A stretch of DNA of 16,097 bases, taken from Opitutaceae bacterium. GTDB lineage: Bacteria; Verrucomicrobiota; Verrucomicrobiia; Opitutales; Opitutaceae. The notes under the pieces are model-generated. The model was not told the DNA's origin and did not search any database. It saw only the letters and a program-made list of their open reading frames with translations. Of this stretch, positions 7,716 through 14,482 are shown one piece after another (positions within the stretch are counted from its first letter, which is position 1; the number at the start of each line of letters is the position of its first letter). The position numbers were made by a program, and so were the translations under genes. The stretch spans positions 1-16,097 of the forward strand of contig SYDD01000328.1 in the NCBI GenBank assembly GCA_005786775.1, in the 5' to 3' direction.

Positions 7716-10220
7716 ATGCGCCCCGGATTCCTCGCTTTCTGCCTCCTCTTGGCCGTGACGTCCCTGCGGGGCCAGGCTCCCCTGCCCCCCGCGATCTCCA
7801 GCCAGCCCGAGGGCGCGAGCGTCTATCCGGACGACATCGTCATCCTGCGGGTCACGGCCGAAGGGGCGAATCTCTCATTTCAATGGCGGCGCGAAGGGGC
7901 CAACCTGCCCGGGGAAAACGCCCCGGTGTTGATGTTTGCGGCCTCGCTTGCGATCCCGCGGGCCCGTTACGAGGTAATCGTGACCACTCCGGGTGGGAGC
8001 GTCACTAGCCTGCCGGCTTGGGTCTTCGTATCCCAGCGCCCGCAGACGATCACCCTCGATCTCCCTTCGCTCGTAGTCGCCGCCGGCAGCGGCGTCCGGC
8101 TCACCGCCACGGCCTCGTCGGGACTACCGGTGACCGTCACACTGGTCTCGGGCGCGGCCTCACTCGCGGGCAACCTACTCTCCAGTCAAGGCGGCGACGT
8201 CGTGGTGCGGGCGACGCAGGCCGGCAACGCTACCTACGCCGCTGCGGATCCCGTGCAGCGCACGATTCGGTTTTTGGTCGGTAGCCTCGCCCCCTATCTC
8301 ACCGTTCGGCTGAGCGAACAGTCGCCGCTGGCCGGCACCCAGCTCACCCTTCGTGCCGCCGCGGTGGGCACCCCCCTGCCCGCCTTCCAATGGAGTCGCG
8401 ACGGCTTCGCGATCCCCGGCGCCACGCGCACGGAGCTCACCCTCGCCGGGCTCACCCTCGCCGATACCGGCCGCTACGCGGTGACGGTGACGAACCTCGC
8501 GGGCAGCGACACCAGCGCTGCCCAGGTGACCGTCCGGGCGGCGCCGGTCTTCACTCGTCCGCCCGCCGCGCAGACCGTGACGGCCGGTGACGATGCCACG
8601 CTCTCCGTTGAGGTGGCCGGCTATCCCGCTCCGACGCTGCAATGGCGGCGCGACGGCACCGCACTGGCCGGGCAGACCGGCACCACGCTGCGCCTGACCC
8701 CCGTAACGGCGGCCGCGGCCGGCGCCTACGACGTCGTCGCCAGCAACGCACTCGGTACCGCCACCAGCGCAGTCGCCGACCTGACCGTGACCGTGCGTGA
8801 TTTCACCGGCACCTACGCCGGCCGGCTCTCCGGGGGCACCGAGGGCTTCCTGCGCGTGCGCGCCGACGGCACCGCCGCGCTGCTCGCGCCCCTTCCCTCG
8901 GGCGGCACCGCGGTGGCGCTGCTCAACGCCACCGTGGACCTGCGCGGCAACGTGCGCGGCGCCGGCTCCACCAGCGAGGCGACCCCGCGAGCCTTCGTCG
9001 CCAGCGGGACGCTCGACGAGGTCGCGGGCACGGCTCAGCTGACCCTCGCCGCGCTCAATGAAAACTTTACCGGAACGAGGATCCGTACCGACGCGCCCAC
9101 CACCGCGGCGGGGTTGTACCGCTTGGCCCTCGTCGGGAGCGCCGGTGGCCGCGGACACGCGATCGTCGCCCCCGATGGTCAGGCCTTGGTGGTCACGACC
9201 AGTGGTGCGGCCGCGGACACCGCGGCGGGACGGTTGGACGCGACCGGCCGCTTGCGCGTGACCTCCGCCGGCGGGGCCGCGCTGGATCTGGGCTTCGCGG
9301 CGGGTGCGGTCCGGGGCTCGGTCCGCACCGCCGCGGGCGCCACGGGTACCCTCGCCGGCGCCGTCGAGGCGCTCCTCGGCCAAGAGCAATTGGTGAATCT
9401 TTCCGTCCGCGGGGTCACTCTGCCGGGCGCGCCGCTGATCGTCGGTTTCGCCACGGGCGGTTCGGCTGTAAAATCCGTGCTACTGCGCGCGGTCGGACCG
9501 AGCATCAGTCGCCCGCCCTTTAACGTCGCGGGGGCACTACCGGACCCGAACCTGCAGCTTTCCCGCGTGAACACCGCCCTGGCACAGAACAACGACTGGG
9601 GCCAGCCGGCCGCCGGGGCCGCGGCCCGTGCCGCGGCCGCGACGGCCACCGGCGCCTTCGCCCTAGCGCCGGGTAGCGCCGACGCCGCCCTGCTCGCACC
9701 CCTGCCGGCCGGCGTTTACACCGCGCAGGTGGGCGGCGGGCAAGGCATCGTGTTGGCCGAACTCTATGGCGTGCCCGCGGCGGGCGAGGCCCCGGGAACC
9801 CGCCGTTTCACCAACGCCTCCACGCGCACCACCGTCGCCCCCGAGGCCCCGCTGATCGCCGGCTTTGTCATCAGCGGCACCGCGCCCCAGCGCGTGCTCA
9901 TCCGTGCGGTCGGCCCGACGCTGGGCAACGCCCCGTTTAACGTTCCCGGGGTCCTCGCCAATCCCCAGCTCAACCTCTTCCGCGGCTCCACGCTCGTGCG
10001 GACGAACGACGACTGGTTCCGCGACCCAGAGGCGAACCTGATCCGCGAGACGTCCGTTGCCGTACGTGCCTTCGCGCTCGGGACGCAAAGTCTCGACGCC
10101 GCCCTCCTCGTTTACCTCGAGCCCGGCGCATACACGGCGGTGGTCACCGGCCCCTCCAACGCGGGGCCGAACGCCCAGACCGGCAATGCGCTGGTCGAGA
10201 TCTACGAAGTCGCGCCCTGA
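7716..10220 (+). CDS. Large secreted protein with Ig-like domains and tandem C-terminal repeats
   Basis: This is an 834-residue exported protein of unknown function. Signal peptide 1-20 (MRPGFLAFCLLLAVTSLRGQ). Domains, by eye: a degenerate Ig-like unit 22-108; a bacterial Ig-like unit 109-188 with the typical ATASSGLPVT and ATQAGNATYAAA; two I-set-like Ig units, 192-274 (W226, DTGRYAVTVTN) and 276-360 (W310, GAYDVVASN); an unassigned beta-rich region 362-551 that looks duplicated (YAGRLSGG..FLRVRADGTA and YRLALVGS..HAIVAPDGQA); and two C-terminal repeats, 556-687 and 697-833, sharing PLIxGF, VLxRAVGP, PFNV, NDxW, DAALL and PxGxYTAxV. The only cysteine is in the signal peptide, so there are no disulphides. 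No membrane anchor, PEP-CTERM or autotransporter barrel is seen, so the C-terminal repeats may serve for surface attachment or sorting. The start at 7716 is set by the signal peptide; the frame is open further upstream to 7335 only as antisense of gspD. It lies next to gspD in divergent orientation. Confidence 0.85.
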   Translation: MRPGFLAFCLLLAVTSLRGQAPLPPAISSQPEGASVYPDDIVILRVTAEGANLSFQWRREGANLPGENAPVLMFAASLAIPRARYEVIVTTPGGSVTSLPAWVFVSQRPQTITLDLPSLVVAAGSGVRLTATASSGLPVTVTLVSGAASLAGNLLSSQGGDVVVRATQAGNATYAAADPVQRTIRFLVGSLAPYLTVRLSEQSPLAGTQLTLRAAAVGTPLPAFQWSRDGFAIPGATRTELTLAGLTLADTGRYAVTVTNLAGSDTSAAQVTVRAAPVFTRPPAAQTVTAGDDATLSVEVAGYPAPTLQWRRDGTALAGQTGTTLRLTPVTAAAAGAYDVVASNALGTATSAVADLTVTVRDFTGTYAGRLSGGTEGFLRVRADGTAALLAPLPSGGTAVALLNATVDLRGNVRGAGSTSEATPRAFVASGTLDEVAGTAQLTLAALNENFTGTRIRTDAPTTAAGLYRLALVGSAGGRGHAIVAPDGQALVVTTSGAAADTAAGRLDATGRLRVTSAGGAALDLGFAAGAVRGSVRTAAGATGTLAGAVEALLGQEQLVNLSVRGVTLPGAPLIVGFATGGSAVKSVLLRAVGPSISRPPFNVAGALPDPNLQLSRVNTALAQNNDWGQPAAGAAARAAAATATGAFALAPGSADAALLAPLPAGVYTAQVGGGQGIVLAELYGVPAAGEAPGTRRFTNASTRTTVAPEAPLIAGFVISGTAPQRVLIRAVGPTLGNAPFNVPGVLANPQLNLFRGSTLVRTNDDWFRDPEANLIRETSVAVRAFALGTQSLDAALLVYLEPGAYTAVVTGPSNAGPNAQTGNALVEIYEVAP

Positions 10221-10241
10221 GGCGCCCCAGCCTGCGCACCG

Positions 10242-10652
10242 ATGCCCTCCGCTCTGACCGCCTCCCAGCGTCGGCGCTTAGTCGCCGCCGCCCGCCGGGC
10301 CGCCGCCACCGCGTACGCCCCTTACTCAAGGTTTCCCGTAGGCGCCGCCGTGCTGATGGCGGACGGTCGCGTGTTCACCGGCTGCAACGTGGAGAACGCC
10401 TCGTTCGGCCTCACCAACTGCGCGGAACGCACCGCCATCTTCACCGCCGTGGCCGCGGGCAGCCGTCGGTTACGGGCGGTGGCGGTCTACACGCCCACCC
10501 CCACCCCCACCCTGCCCTGCGGCGCGTGCCGCCAGGTGCTCCAAGAGTTCGGCCCGGGCGTGCCGGTCCTCAGTGTCTGCGCAGGGAAGGGCCGCGTGGA
10601 GACGACCCTCGCCGCCCTGCTGCCACACGCGTTCGGCCCCGCGGACCTTTAA
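10242..10652 (+). CDS. cdd: Cytidine deaminase
   Basis: The enzyme hydrolyses cytidine and deoxycytidine to uridine and deoxyuridine plus ammonia in cytoplasmic pyrimidine salvage. At 136 residues it is the short, homotetrameric form. Zinc and catalytic residues are all present: C60-A-E62 in NVENASFGLTNCAERTAIF, and C93-x2-C96 in PCGACRQVL. Substrate-binding FPVGAAV (31-37) and NVEN (49-52) are also seen. It starts 21 bases after the Ig-protein stop and has no Shine-Dalgarno sequence close to the ATG. Its stop overlaps the hisS stop on the other strand. A Pro-Thr repeat (residues 85-90) directly precedes the second zinc motif, which is unusual. The C-terminus has a short extra tail after LPHAFGP. 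Confidence 0.95.
   Translation: MPSALTASQRRRLVAAARRAAATAYAPYSRFPVGAAVLMADGRVFTGCNVENASFGLTNCAERTAIFTAVAAGSRRLRAVAVYTPTPTPTLPCGACRQVLQEFGPGVPVLSVCAGKGRVETTLAALLPHAFGPADL
10494..10511 (+). repeat. Hexamer microsatellite (CCCACC)x3 inside cdd
   Basis: Three exact copies of CCCACC encode Pro-Thr three times, immediately before the LPCGACRQ zinc motif. Because the unit is six bases, gain or loss of copies changes the protein length without shifting the frame. Confidence 0.8.
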
Positions 10653-11965
10653 CCGTTCCCGGATAGCAGGTCGCGTACATGCGCCACCACGGCGTCGCGC
10701 GGCGCCTCCACCTCGCTCCGCTGACCAAGGTCGCGGACCTTGACGACCCCGCGCGCCAACTCATCGCCGCCGAAGATCAACGCCAGCCGGGCGCCAGACT
10801 CCGCGGCGGCCTTGAACTGCTTGCCAAACGCGAGGTCGCGCAACGGGTACTCGACGCGGAACCCGGCAGCCCGCAGGGCGTGGATTTCCCGAAAAGCCGC
10901 CAGCCGTTCCGCTGCGCCACCAATCACGCAGTAGACATCCGGGGCGCTCACGAGAGGCGGCCGCAGGCCCCGTTGCTCAAGGAGCAGCGAGAACGTCATA
11001 TCCCCGATCGCGAACCCGACCGCCGGCAGGTCCGGCCCGCCGAGTTTCTTCACGAGATCGTCGTAGCGCCCCCCACCCGCTAGGGCGCGCAAGTCACCGC
11101 GGCGGTCAAAGGCCTCGAACACAAATCCCGTGTAGTAGGCCAAGCCCCGCACCACGCCAAGATCGACCGTAACGAAGCTTCCGAGGCCCATCGCGTCGAG
11201 CGCCGTCAGCACCTGCCGCCATTCGGCTAGCCGGGCCGCCAGCTTCTCCCCGCCTAGCGGCGCCAGCATCGCCTCCAGCGCGGGCAGGGACTTCACTCCG
11301 AGGAACGCGAGAACGCGGGTCTTCAGGTCCTCCGGCAGCGGACCAAATGCCTCGGTGTAGGCCGTGAACGCAGCGTCACCGTTCTTCTCGTATCTGTCGA
11401 CCACCGCCAGGACCATCCGCGCCCGGGGCTCATCTAGGCCCAGCGCCTCAAGGTAGTAGAACCAGAGGTTGCGGTCGCTCAGCCGGATGTAGAAGTCGTC
11501 GGCAGTGAGCCCGAAGGCCGCGAGGCACTGCACCAGCAGCGCGATCAGCTCGATTTCCGCTTCCGGTCCGGCCTCGCCAAAAATGTCGGCGTTGAACTGG
11601 TGGAAGCAACGCCCCCGTCCCTTCTGCATCCGCTCGTAGCGGAAGAACTCACCGATACTGAACCACTTGATCGGACGCCGGAGGGTATTCGCCCGAGCCC
11701 CCACCAACCGGCACACCGTCGGGGTCATCTCCGGGCGCAGCGCCACCTCGCGGCCCCCTTTGTCCGTGAAACTGAAAAGTTGCGCCTCGATCTCGGACCC
11801 CGACTTGGCCCGGTAAAGGTCCAGCGGCTCGAGCACCGGCGCATCGTACTCCGCGAACCCGAAGACCCCGGCCGTCTGCCGCCAGCGGCGGAAGAGGTGG
11901 CTGCGGAGGGCAAGGTCCTCCGGATAGAATTCCCGGAAACCGGGCAGGGTCTGGAACGAGGCCAT
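10649..11965 (-). CDS. hisS: Histidyl-tRNA synthetase
   Basis: This class II synthetase charges tRNA-His with histidine. The 438 residues show motif 1 (LPGFREFYPED, 7-17), motif 2 (FFRYERMQKGRGRCFHQF, 107-124), the histidine-binding segment VVRGLAYYTG (271-280, with the key R273), GGGRYDDLV (297-305), motif 3 (AVGFAIGDMTFSLLLE, 315-330), and a C-terminal anticodon-binding domain (about 342-438). Two places depart from the commonest bacterial form: RGLAYY instead of RGLDYY, and the motif 2 loop KGRGRC instead of KGRYRQ. The gene seems intact otherwise. It starts at the ATG at 11965, which alone in this window has a good Shine-Dalgarno sequence. It follows the HU-family gene by 66 bases and converges on cdd with a 4-base overlap. 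Confidence 0.96.
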   Translation of the reverse strand: MASFQTLPGFREFYPEDLALRSHLFRRWRQTAGVFGFAEYDAPVLEPLDLYRAKSGSEIEAQLFSFTDKGGREVALRPEMTPTVCRLVGARANTLRRPIKWFSIGEFFRYERMQKGRGRCFHQFNADIFGEAGPEAEIELIALLVQCLAAFGLTADDFYIRLSDRNLWFYYLEALGLDEPRARMVLAVVDRYEKNGDAAFTAYTEAFGPLPEDLKTRVLAFLGVKSLPALEAMLAPLGGEKLAARLAEWRQVLTALDAMGLGSFVTVDLGVVRGLAYYTGFVFEAFDRRGDLRALAGGGRYDDLVKKLGGPDLPAVGFAIGDMTFSLLLEQRGLRPPLVSAPDVYCVIGGAAERLAAFREIHALRAAGFRVEYPLRDLAFGKQFKAAAESGARLALIFGGDELARGVVKVRDLGQRSEVEAPRDAVVAHVRDLLSGNG

Positions 11966-11971
11966 CGCGCC

Positions 11972-11978
11972 TCACCTC
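11972..11978 (-). promoter_or_regulatory. Shine-Dalgarno sequence of hisS
   Basis: GAGGTGA reads on the minus strand at 11978-11972, six bases before the ATG. It matches the usual anti-SD complement and supports the 11965 start. It is the only strong example among the starts in the window. Confidence 0.7.
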
Positions 11979-12005
11979 AAGGCGCACGCCGCGTCAGAGC
12001 GAACC

Positions 12006-12030
12006 AAAAAACCGCGCCGCCCCCGGCGGG
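12006..12030 (-). terminator. Possible rho-independent terminator or attenuator after the HU-family gene
   Basis: On the minus strand, right after the TGA, CCGCC-GGG-GGCGG can fold; CGCGG and six T follow (12011-12006). The main stem is five bases from the T-run. An alternative pairing, CCGC with GCGG, abuts the T-run but has a 10-base loop. No promoter is obvious between here and hisS, so it may only weaken read-through into hisS. Confidence 0.38.
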
Positions 12031-12031
12031 A

Positions 12032-12373
12032 TCAGCCCCCTTCCTTCTCCTCGGCCGGACTAAACGGCTGGATCTTCGCGAGATCGATCTTCTTCAACTG
12101 CTGCTTGAGCACCTTGCCGGACTTAAACTTCACTACGGCTCGCTGCGGGATGATGACCTCCGCCTCTGGCTTATTCGGGTTGCGACCGACGCGCTGCTTG
12201 CGCACCTGCACTTCCAGAACGCCAAAGTTGCGTAATTCTACATTCCGCCCGTCCGCCAGTGCGGCCTGGATGATGTCCAGCGTCTGCTGCACCGTGTCCA
12301 CGATCTGTTTCTGCGGGAAGCCCGTCTTCTTGTAGATCTCCAGCACGATCTCACGTTTGGTCAGGTTCGACAT
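12032..12373 (-). CDS. HU/IHF-family DNA-bending protein with C-terminal extension
   Basis: This is a small nucleoid protein that bends DNA as a dimer. It has 113 residues against the usual 90-100. The helical N-terminus (MSNLTKREIVLEIYKKTG), the core VELRNFGVLEVQVRK (45-59), and the beta-arm tip GRNPNKP (63-69) with its intercalating proline are all present. The usual end (VKFKSGKVLKQQL, 81-93) is followed by about 20 extra residues ending in an acidic EEKEGG. GRNPNKP is closer to IHF/HU-like proteins of mixed type, and I cannot assign HU, IHF-alpha or IHF-beta. The ATG at 12373 lies about 33 bases below the predicted transcription start of a good sigma-70-type promoter and has no Shine-Dalgarno sequence. 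It is followed by hisS on the same strand. Confidence 0.92.
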   Translation of the reverse strand: MSNLTKREIVLEIYKKTGFPQKQIVDTVQQTLDIIQAALADGRNVELRNFGVLEVQVRKQRVGRNPNKPEAEVIIPQRAVVKFKSGKVLKQQLKKIDLAKIQPFSPAEEKEGG

Positions 12374-12412
12374 GGGGGTGTCTTTGTTATTCGGAACGTT
12401 TCGACTCCGCCT

Positions 12413-12442
12413 AAAGTATTTGCCGGTGATGAATTACGTCAA
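12413..12442 (-). promoter_or_regulatory. Sigma-70-type promoter of the HU-family gene
   Basis: On the minus strand, -35 TTGACG (12442-12437) and -10 TACTTT (12418-12413) are separated by 18 bases in an AT-rich island within otherwise GC-rich DNA. Transcription should start near 12406, giving a leader of about 33 bases. The -35 differs from consensus at one position. Confidence 0.6.
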
Positions 12443-12449
12443 CTCTTAT
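12420..12449 (+). promoter_or_regulatory. Possible ubiE promoter, face to face with the HU promoter
   Basis: On the plus strand, TTGCCG (12420-12425) and TCTTAT (12444-12449) lie 18 bases apart, each 4 of 6 to consensus. Transcription would begin near 12456, upstream of the GTG at 12492 but downstream of the ATG at 12429. It occupies the same DNA as the opposing promoter. Confidence 0.3.
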
Positions 12450-12491
12450 GACCGGCTTGCCTTCCGGGCGGTTTTCGACGCCTGTCGCCCC

Positions 12492-13199
12492 GTGTCTCCG
12501 CCGGACCCCCAGGCCGTCCAATCGATGTTCGGGCGCATTGCCCGCGGCTATGACGTCGCCAACGTGATTCTATCCGGCGGGCTCGACCGCTGGTGGCGCC
12601 GGCGGCTCGTCGCCGCCGTCCGTCGCCGCGCCCCCGGCTCGGTGGTGGACGTCGCCACCGGCAGCGGCGACGTCGCCTTTGCCCTCGCCCGTGCCCTTGG
12701 GCCCGGCATCCCCGTGCTGGGGCTCGACTTTTGCCCCCCGATGCTCGCGCAGGCTGAGGCAAAACAGCGGGCCGCGCCTACCGGGCGCTACGCGCACGTG
12801 ACCTTCGCGCCCGGCGACGGCCTGAATCTGCCCCTCGCCAGCGCCTCGCAGGACGCGGCCACCATTTCCTTCGGGCTCCGTAACCTGGCCGATCGCGCGC
12901 GTGGCCTCGCGGAACTGCGGCGCGTCCTGCGTCCCGGCGGACACCTCTACGTCCTCGAGTTCTCCCAACCTTACCGCTGGTTCCGGCCGCTTTACTATCT
13001 CTACCTCCGCCACCTGCTTCCCCATATCGCCGGCTGGGTCACCGGCGACCGGCCCGCCTACGATTATCTGAACACCTCGATCGACGCCTTCCCCGACCAC
13101 GAGGCCCTCGCCCAGGAAATCCGCGCCGCGGGTTTTACCGCCGTGTCCGCCCGCCGCCTTACCCTGGGCATCGTAGCCCTCCACGAGGCCCGGGCCTGA
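12492..13199 (+). CDS. ubiE: UbiE/MenG demethylmenaquinone C-methyltransferase
   Basis: The enzyme transfers a methyl group from SAM to demethylmenaquinone (or the ubiquinone precursor) in respiratory quinone synthesis. The 235 residues contain MFGRIARGYDVANVILSGGL (12-31), the SAM motif VVDVATGSGDVAFALA (51-66), ISFGLRNLADR (125-135), and the family signature RVLRPGGHLYVLEFSQP (144-160), then HIAGWVTGDRPAYDYLNTSI and GIVALHEA at the end. I chose the GTG at 12492 because the conserved part begins there (SPPDPQAVQSMFGRIA) and the predicted promoter lies just upstream. ATG starts at 12429 (21 extra residues) or 12357 (overlapping the HU gene) are possible but would run through the promoter region. 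Given the probable Verrucomicrobia origin, menaquinone is the likelier product. It is followed by rlmN after 13 bases. Confidence 0.93.
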   Translation: MSPPDPQAVQSMFGRIARGYDVANVILSGGLDRWWRRRLVAAVRRRAPGSVVDVATGSGDVAFALARALGPGIPVLGLDFCPPMLAQAEAKQRAAPTGRYAHVTFAPGDGLNLPLASASQDAATISFGLRNLADRARGLAELRRVLRPGGHLYVLEFSQPYRWFRPLYYLYLRHLLPHIAGWVTGDRPAYDYLNTSIDAFPDHEALAQEIRAAGFTAVSARRLTLGIVALHEARA

Positions 13200-13212
13200 G
13201 CACCCCGCCGGC

Positions 13213-14343
13213 ATGAAATATCTGCCCGCACGTCCCGCCCTGACCGGCGAATCCCTCGAGTCGCTCACCGCCCGGCTGCGAGAGCACGGCGAGCCCGCCT
13301 TCCGGGCGCGCCAGATCCTCGACTGGCTCTATAAGAAGCGCGTGCGCACGTGGGACGAGATGACCAACCTGCCCAAGCCACTGCGGTCCTGGTTGGCGGA
13401 AACCTTTGAGCTCCTGCCAGCCCGGCTCGTCCTGAACCGCCAGTCCGAGGACGTCACCGACAAGCTGCTGCTCGAGCTGGGCGATCAGTCCCTGATTGAA
13501 ACGGTAATCATCCGCGCGCCCCAGGAGGGCGTCGGCCTGGAACACTCGCGGAAAACCATCTGCATCTCCACTCAGGTCGGCTGCGCGATGGCGTGCGCCT
13601 TCTGCGCCAGCGGCCTCGCGGGCCTCAAGCGCGACCTGCACGCCGGCGAGATTGTCGCGCAACTCCTCCAAGTCTGCCACCGAGAGGACGCCCGCACCCC
13701 CCGCGCCCGTGCAGAGCTCGCCTCCTTCGACAACATCGTGGTAATGGGAATGGGTGAGCCGCTCGCTAACTATGATGCCACCCTGCAGGCGCTGCGGATT
13801 GTTAACGCCGAATGGGGCCTAGGCTTCGGCGCGCGGCGCATCACCCTTTCCACCAGCGGCTTGGTCCCGAAGATCCTGCGCTTGGCGGAGGAGGACCTCG
13901 GCTTCCGCCTCGCGATTTCGCTCCACGGGGCCACGGACGAGGTCCGCGAGCGGATCATGCCGGTGAACAAAGCCTACCCGCTTGCCGAGTTAATCCCGGC
14001 CATCCGTACCTTCAGCGCCCGGCACGGGCGGATGGTCACCCTGGAGTTTATTTTGATCGAGGATGTGAACGACAGCCTCGAGCAGGCCGGCAAGCTGCGG
14101 GACATCGCCCTCGACCTCCACGCGCACGTCAACCTGATCCCCTATAACACCGTAGACGGGCTGGACTGGCGCCGACCCAGTCTGACCCGGCAGGAAAAGT
14201 TCGCGGACGTGCTCCGGGCGGCCCGGGTCTCGGTCACGCTCCGGCGCGAGAAGGGGCACGACATCGACGCAGCCTGCGGGCAATTGCGGCTCCGGACAGA
14301 ACGGGAAGGGCTTCCGGCCGCCACCGCGTCCAGTCCCGCCTAG
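13213..14343 (+). CDS. rlmN: Radical SAM rRNA/tRNA adenine-C2 methyltransferase RlmN
   Basis: RlmN methylates C2 of A2503 in 23S rRNA and of A37 in some tRNAs, through a methylcysteine intermediate. The 376 residues include the radical SAM iron-sulfur motif C124-x3-C128-x2-C131 (GCAMACAFCASG), the SAM-contacting GMGEPL (179-184), and STSGLVP. Both mechanistic cysteines are present: C355 in DIDAACGQL, which carries the methyl group, and C117 in KTICIST, seven residues before the first cluster cysteine as in the E. coli enzyme. An N-terminal helical domain is seen (FRARQILDWLYKKRV). All catalytic residues are present, so it should be active. It lies 13 bases after ubiE and is probably co-transcribed. 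There is no Shine-Dalgarno sequence. Cfr, a resistance relative, is less likely given the conventional RlmN N-terminus and the housekeeping setting. Confidence 0.96.
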   Translation: MKYLPARPALTGESLESLTARLREHGEPAFRARQILDWLYKKRVRTWDEMTNLPKPLRSWLAETFELLPARLVLNRQSEDVTDKLLLELGDQSLIETVIIRAPQEGVGLEHSRKTICISTQVGCAMACAFCASGLAGLKRDLHAGEIVAQLLQVCHREDARTPRARAELASFDNIVVMGMGEPLANYDATLQALRIVNAEWGLGFGARRITLSTSGLVPKILRLAEEDLGFRLAISLHGATDEVRERIMPVNKAYPLAELIPAIRTFSARHGRMVTLEFILIEDVNDSLEQAGKLRDIALDLHAHVNLIPYNTVDGLDWRRPSLTRQEKFADVLRAARVSVTLRREKGHDIDAACGQLRLRTEREGLPAATASSPA

Positions 14344-14482
14344 CCCCGATTCCCGTTTTCAGGTCTTGCCCTTTTTACTTGCGCAGACGCATCTCCTGAA
14401 TTTCTCGCGTGTTTCCCAGCCGGTGCGCGTCCCTCCCCGCGGCCCGGCCTCAGACGAATTCCCTCCTCCACCCCTCCATCGC

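Noticed and set aside
8175..9389. 404-codon open frame on the minus strand
   Set aside because: It is the antisense shadow of the Ig-protein gene, low in complexity and Gly/Arg-rich, with no family features.
12357..12491. ubiE start at ATG 12357 or ATG 12429
   Set aside because: 12357 overlaps the HU gene, and both precede the predicted transcription start; the extra residues show no conservation with UbiE.
14366..14482. N-terminal extension of the ABC ATPase from 14366
   Set aside because: It begins at a non-ATG codon and the residues do not resemble ABC ATPases; the family starts at MIEVKGL.
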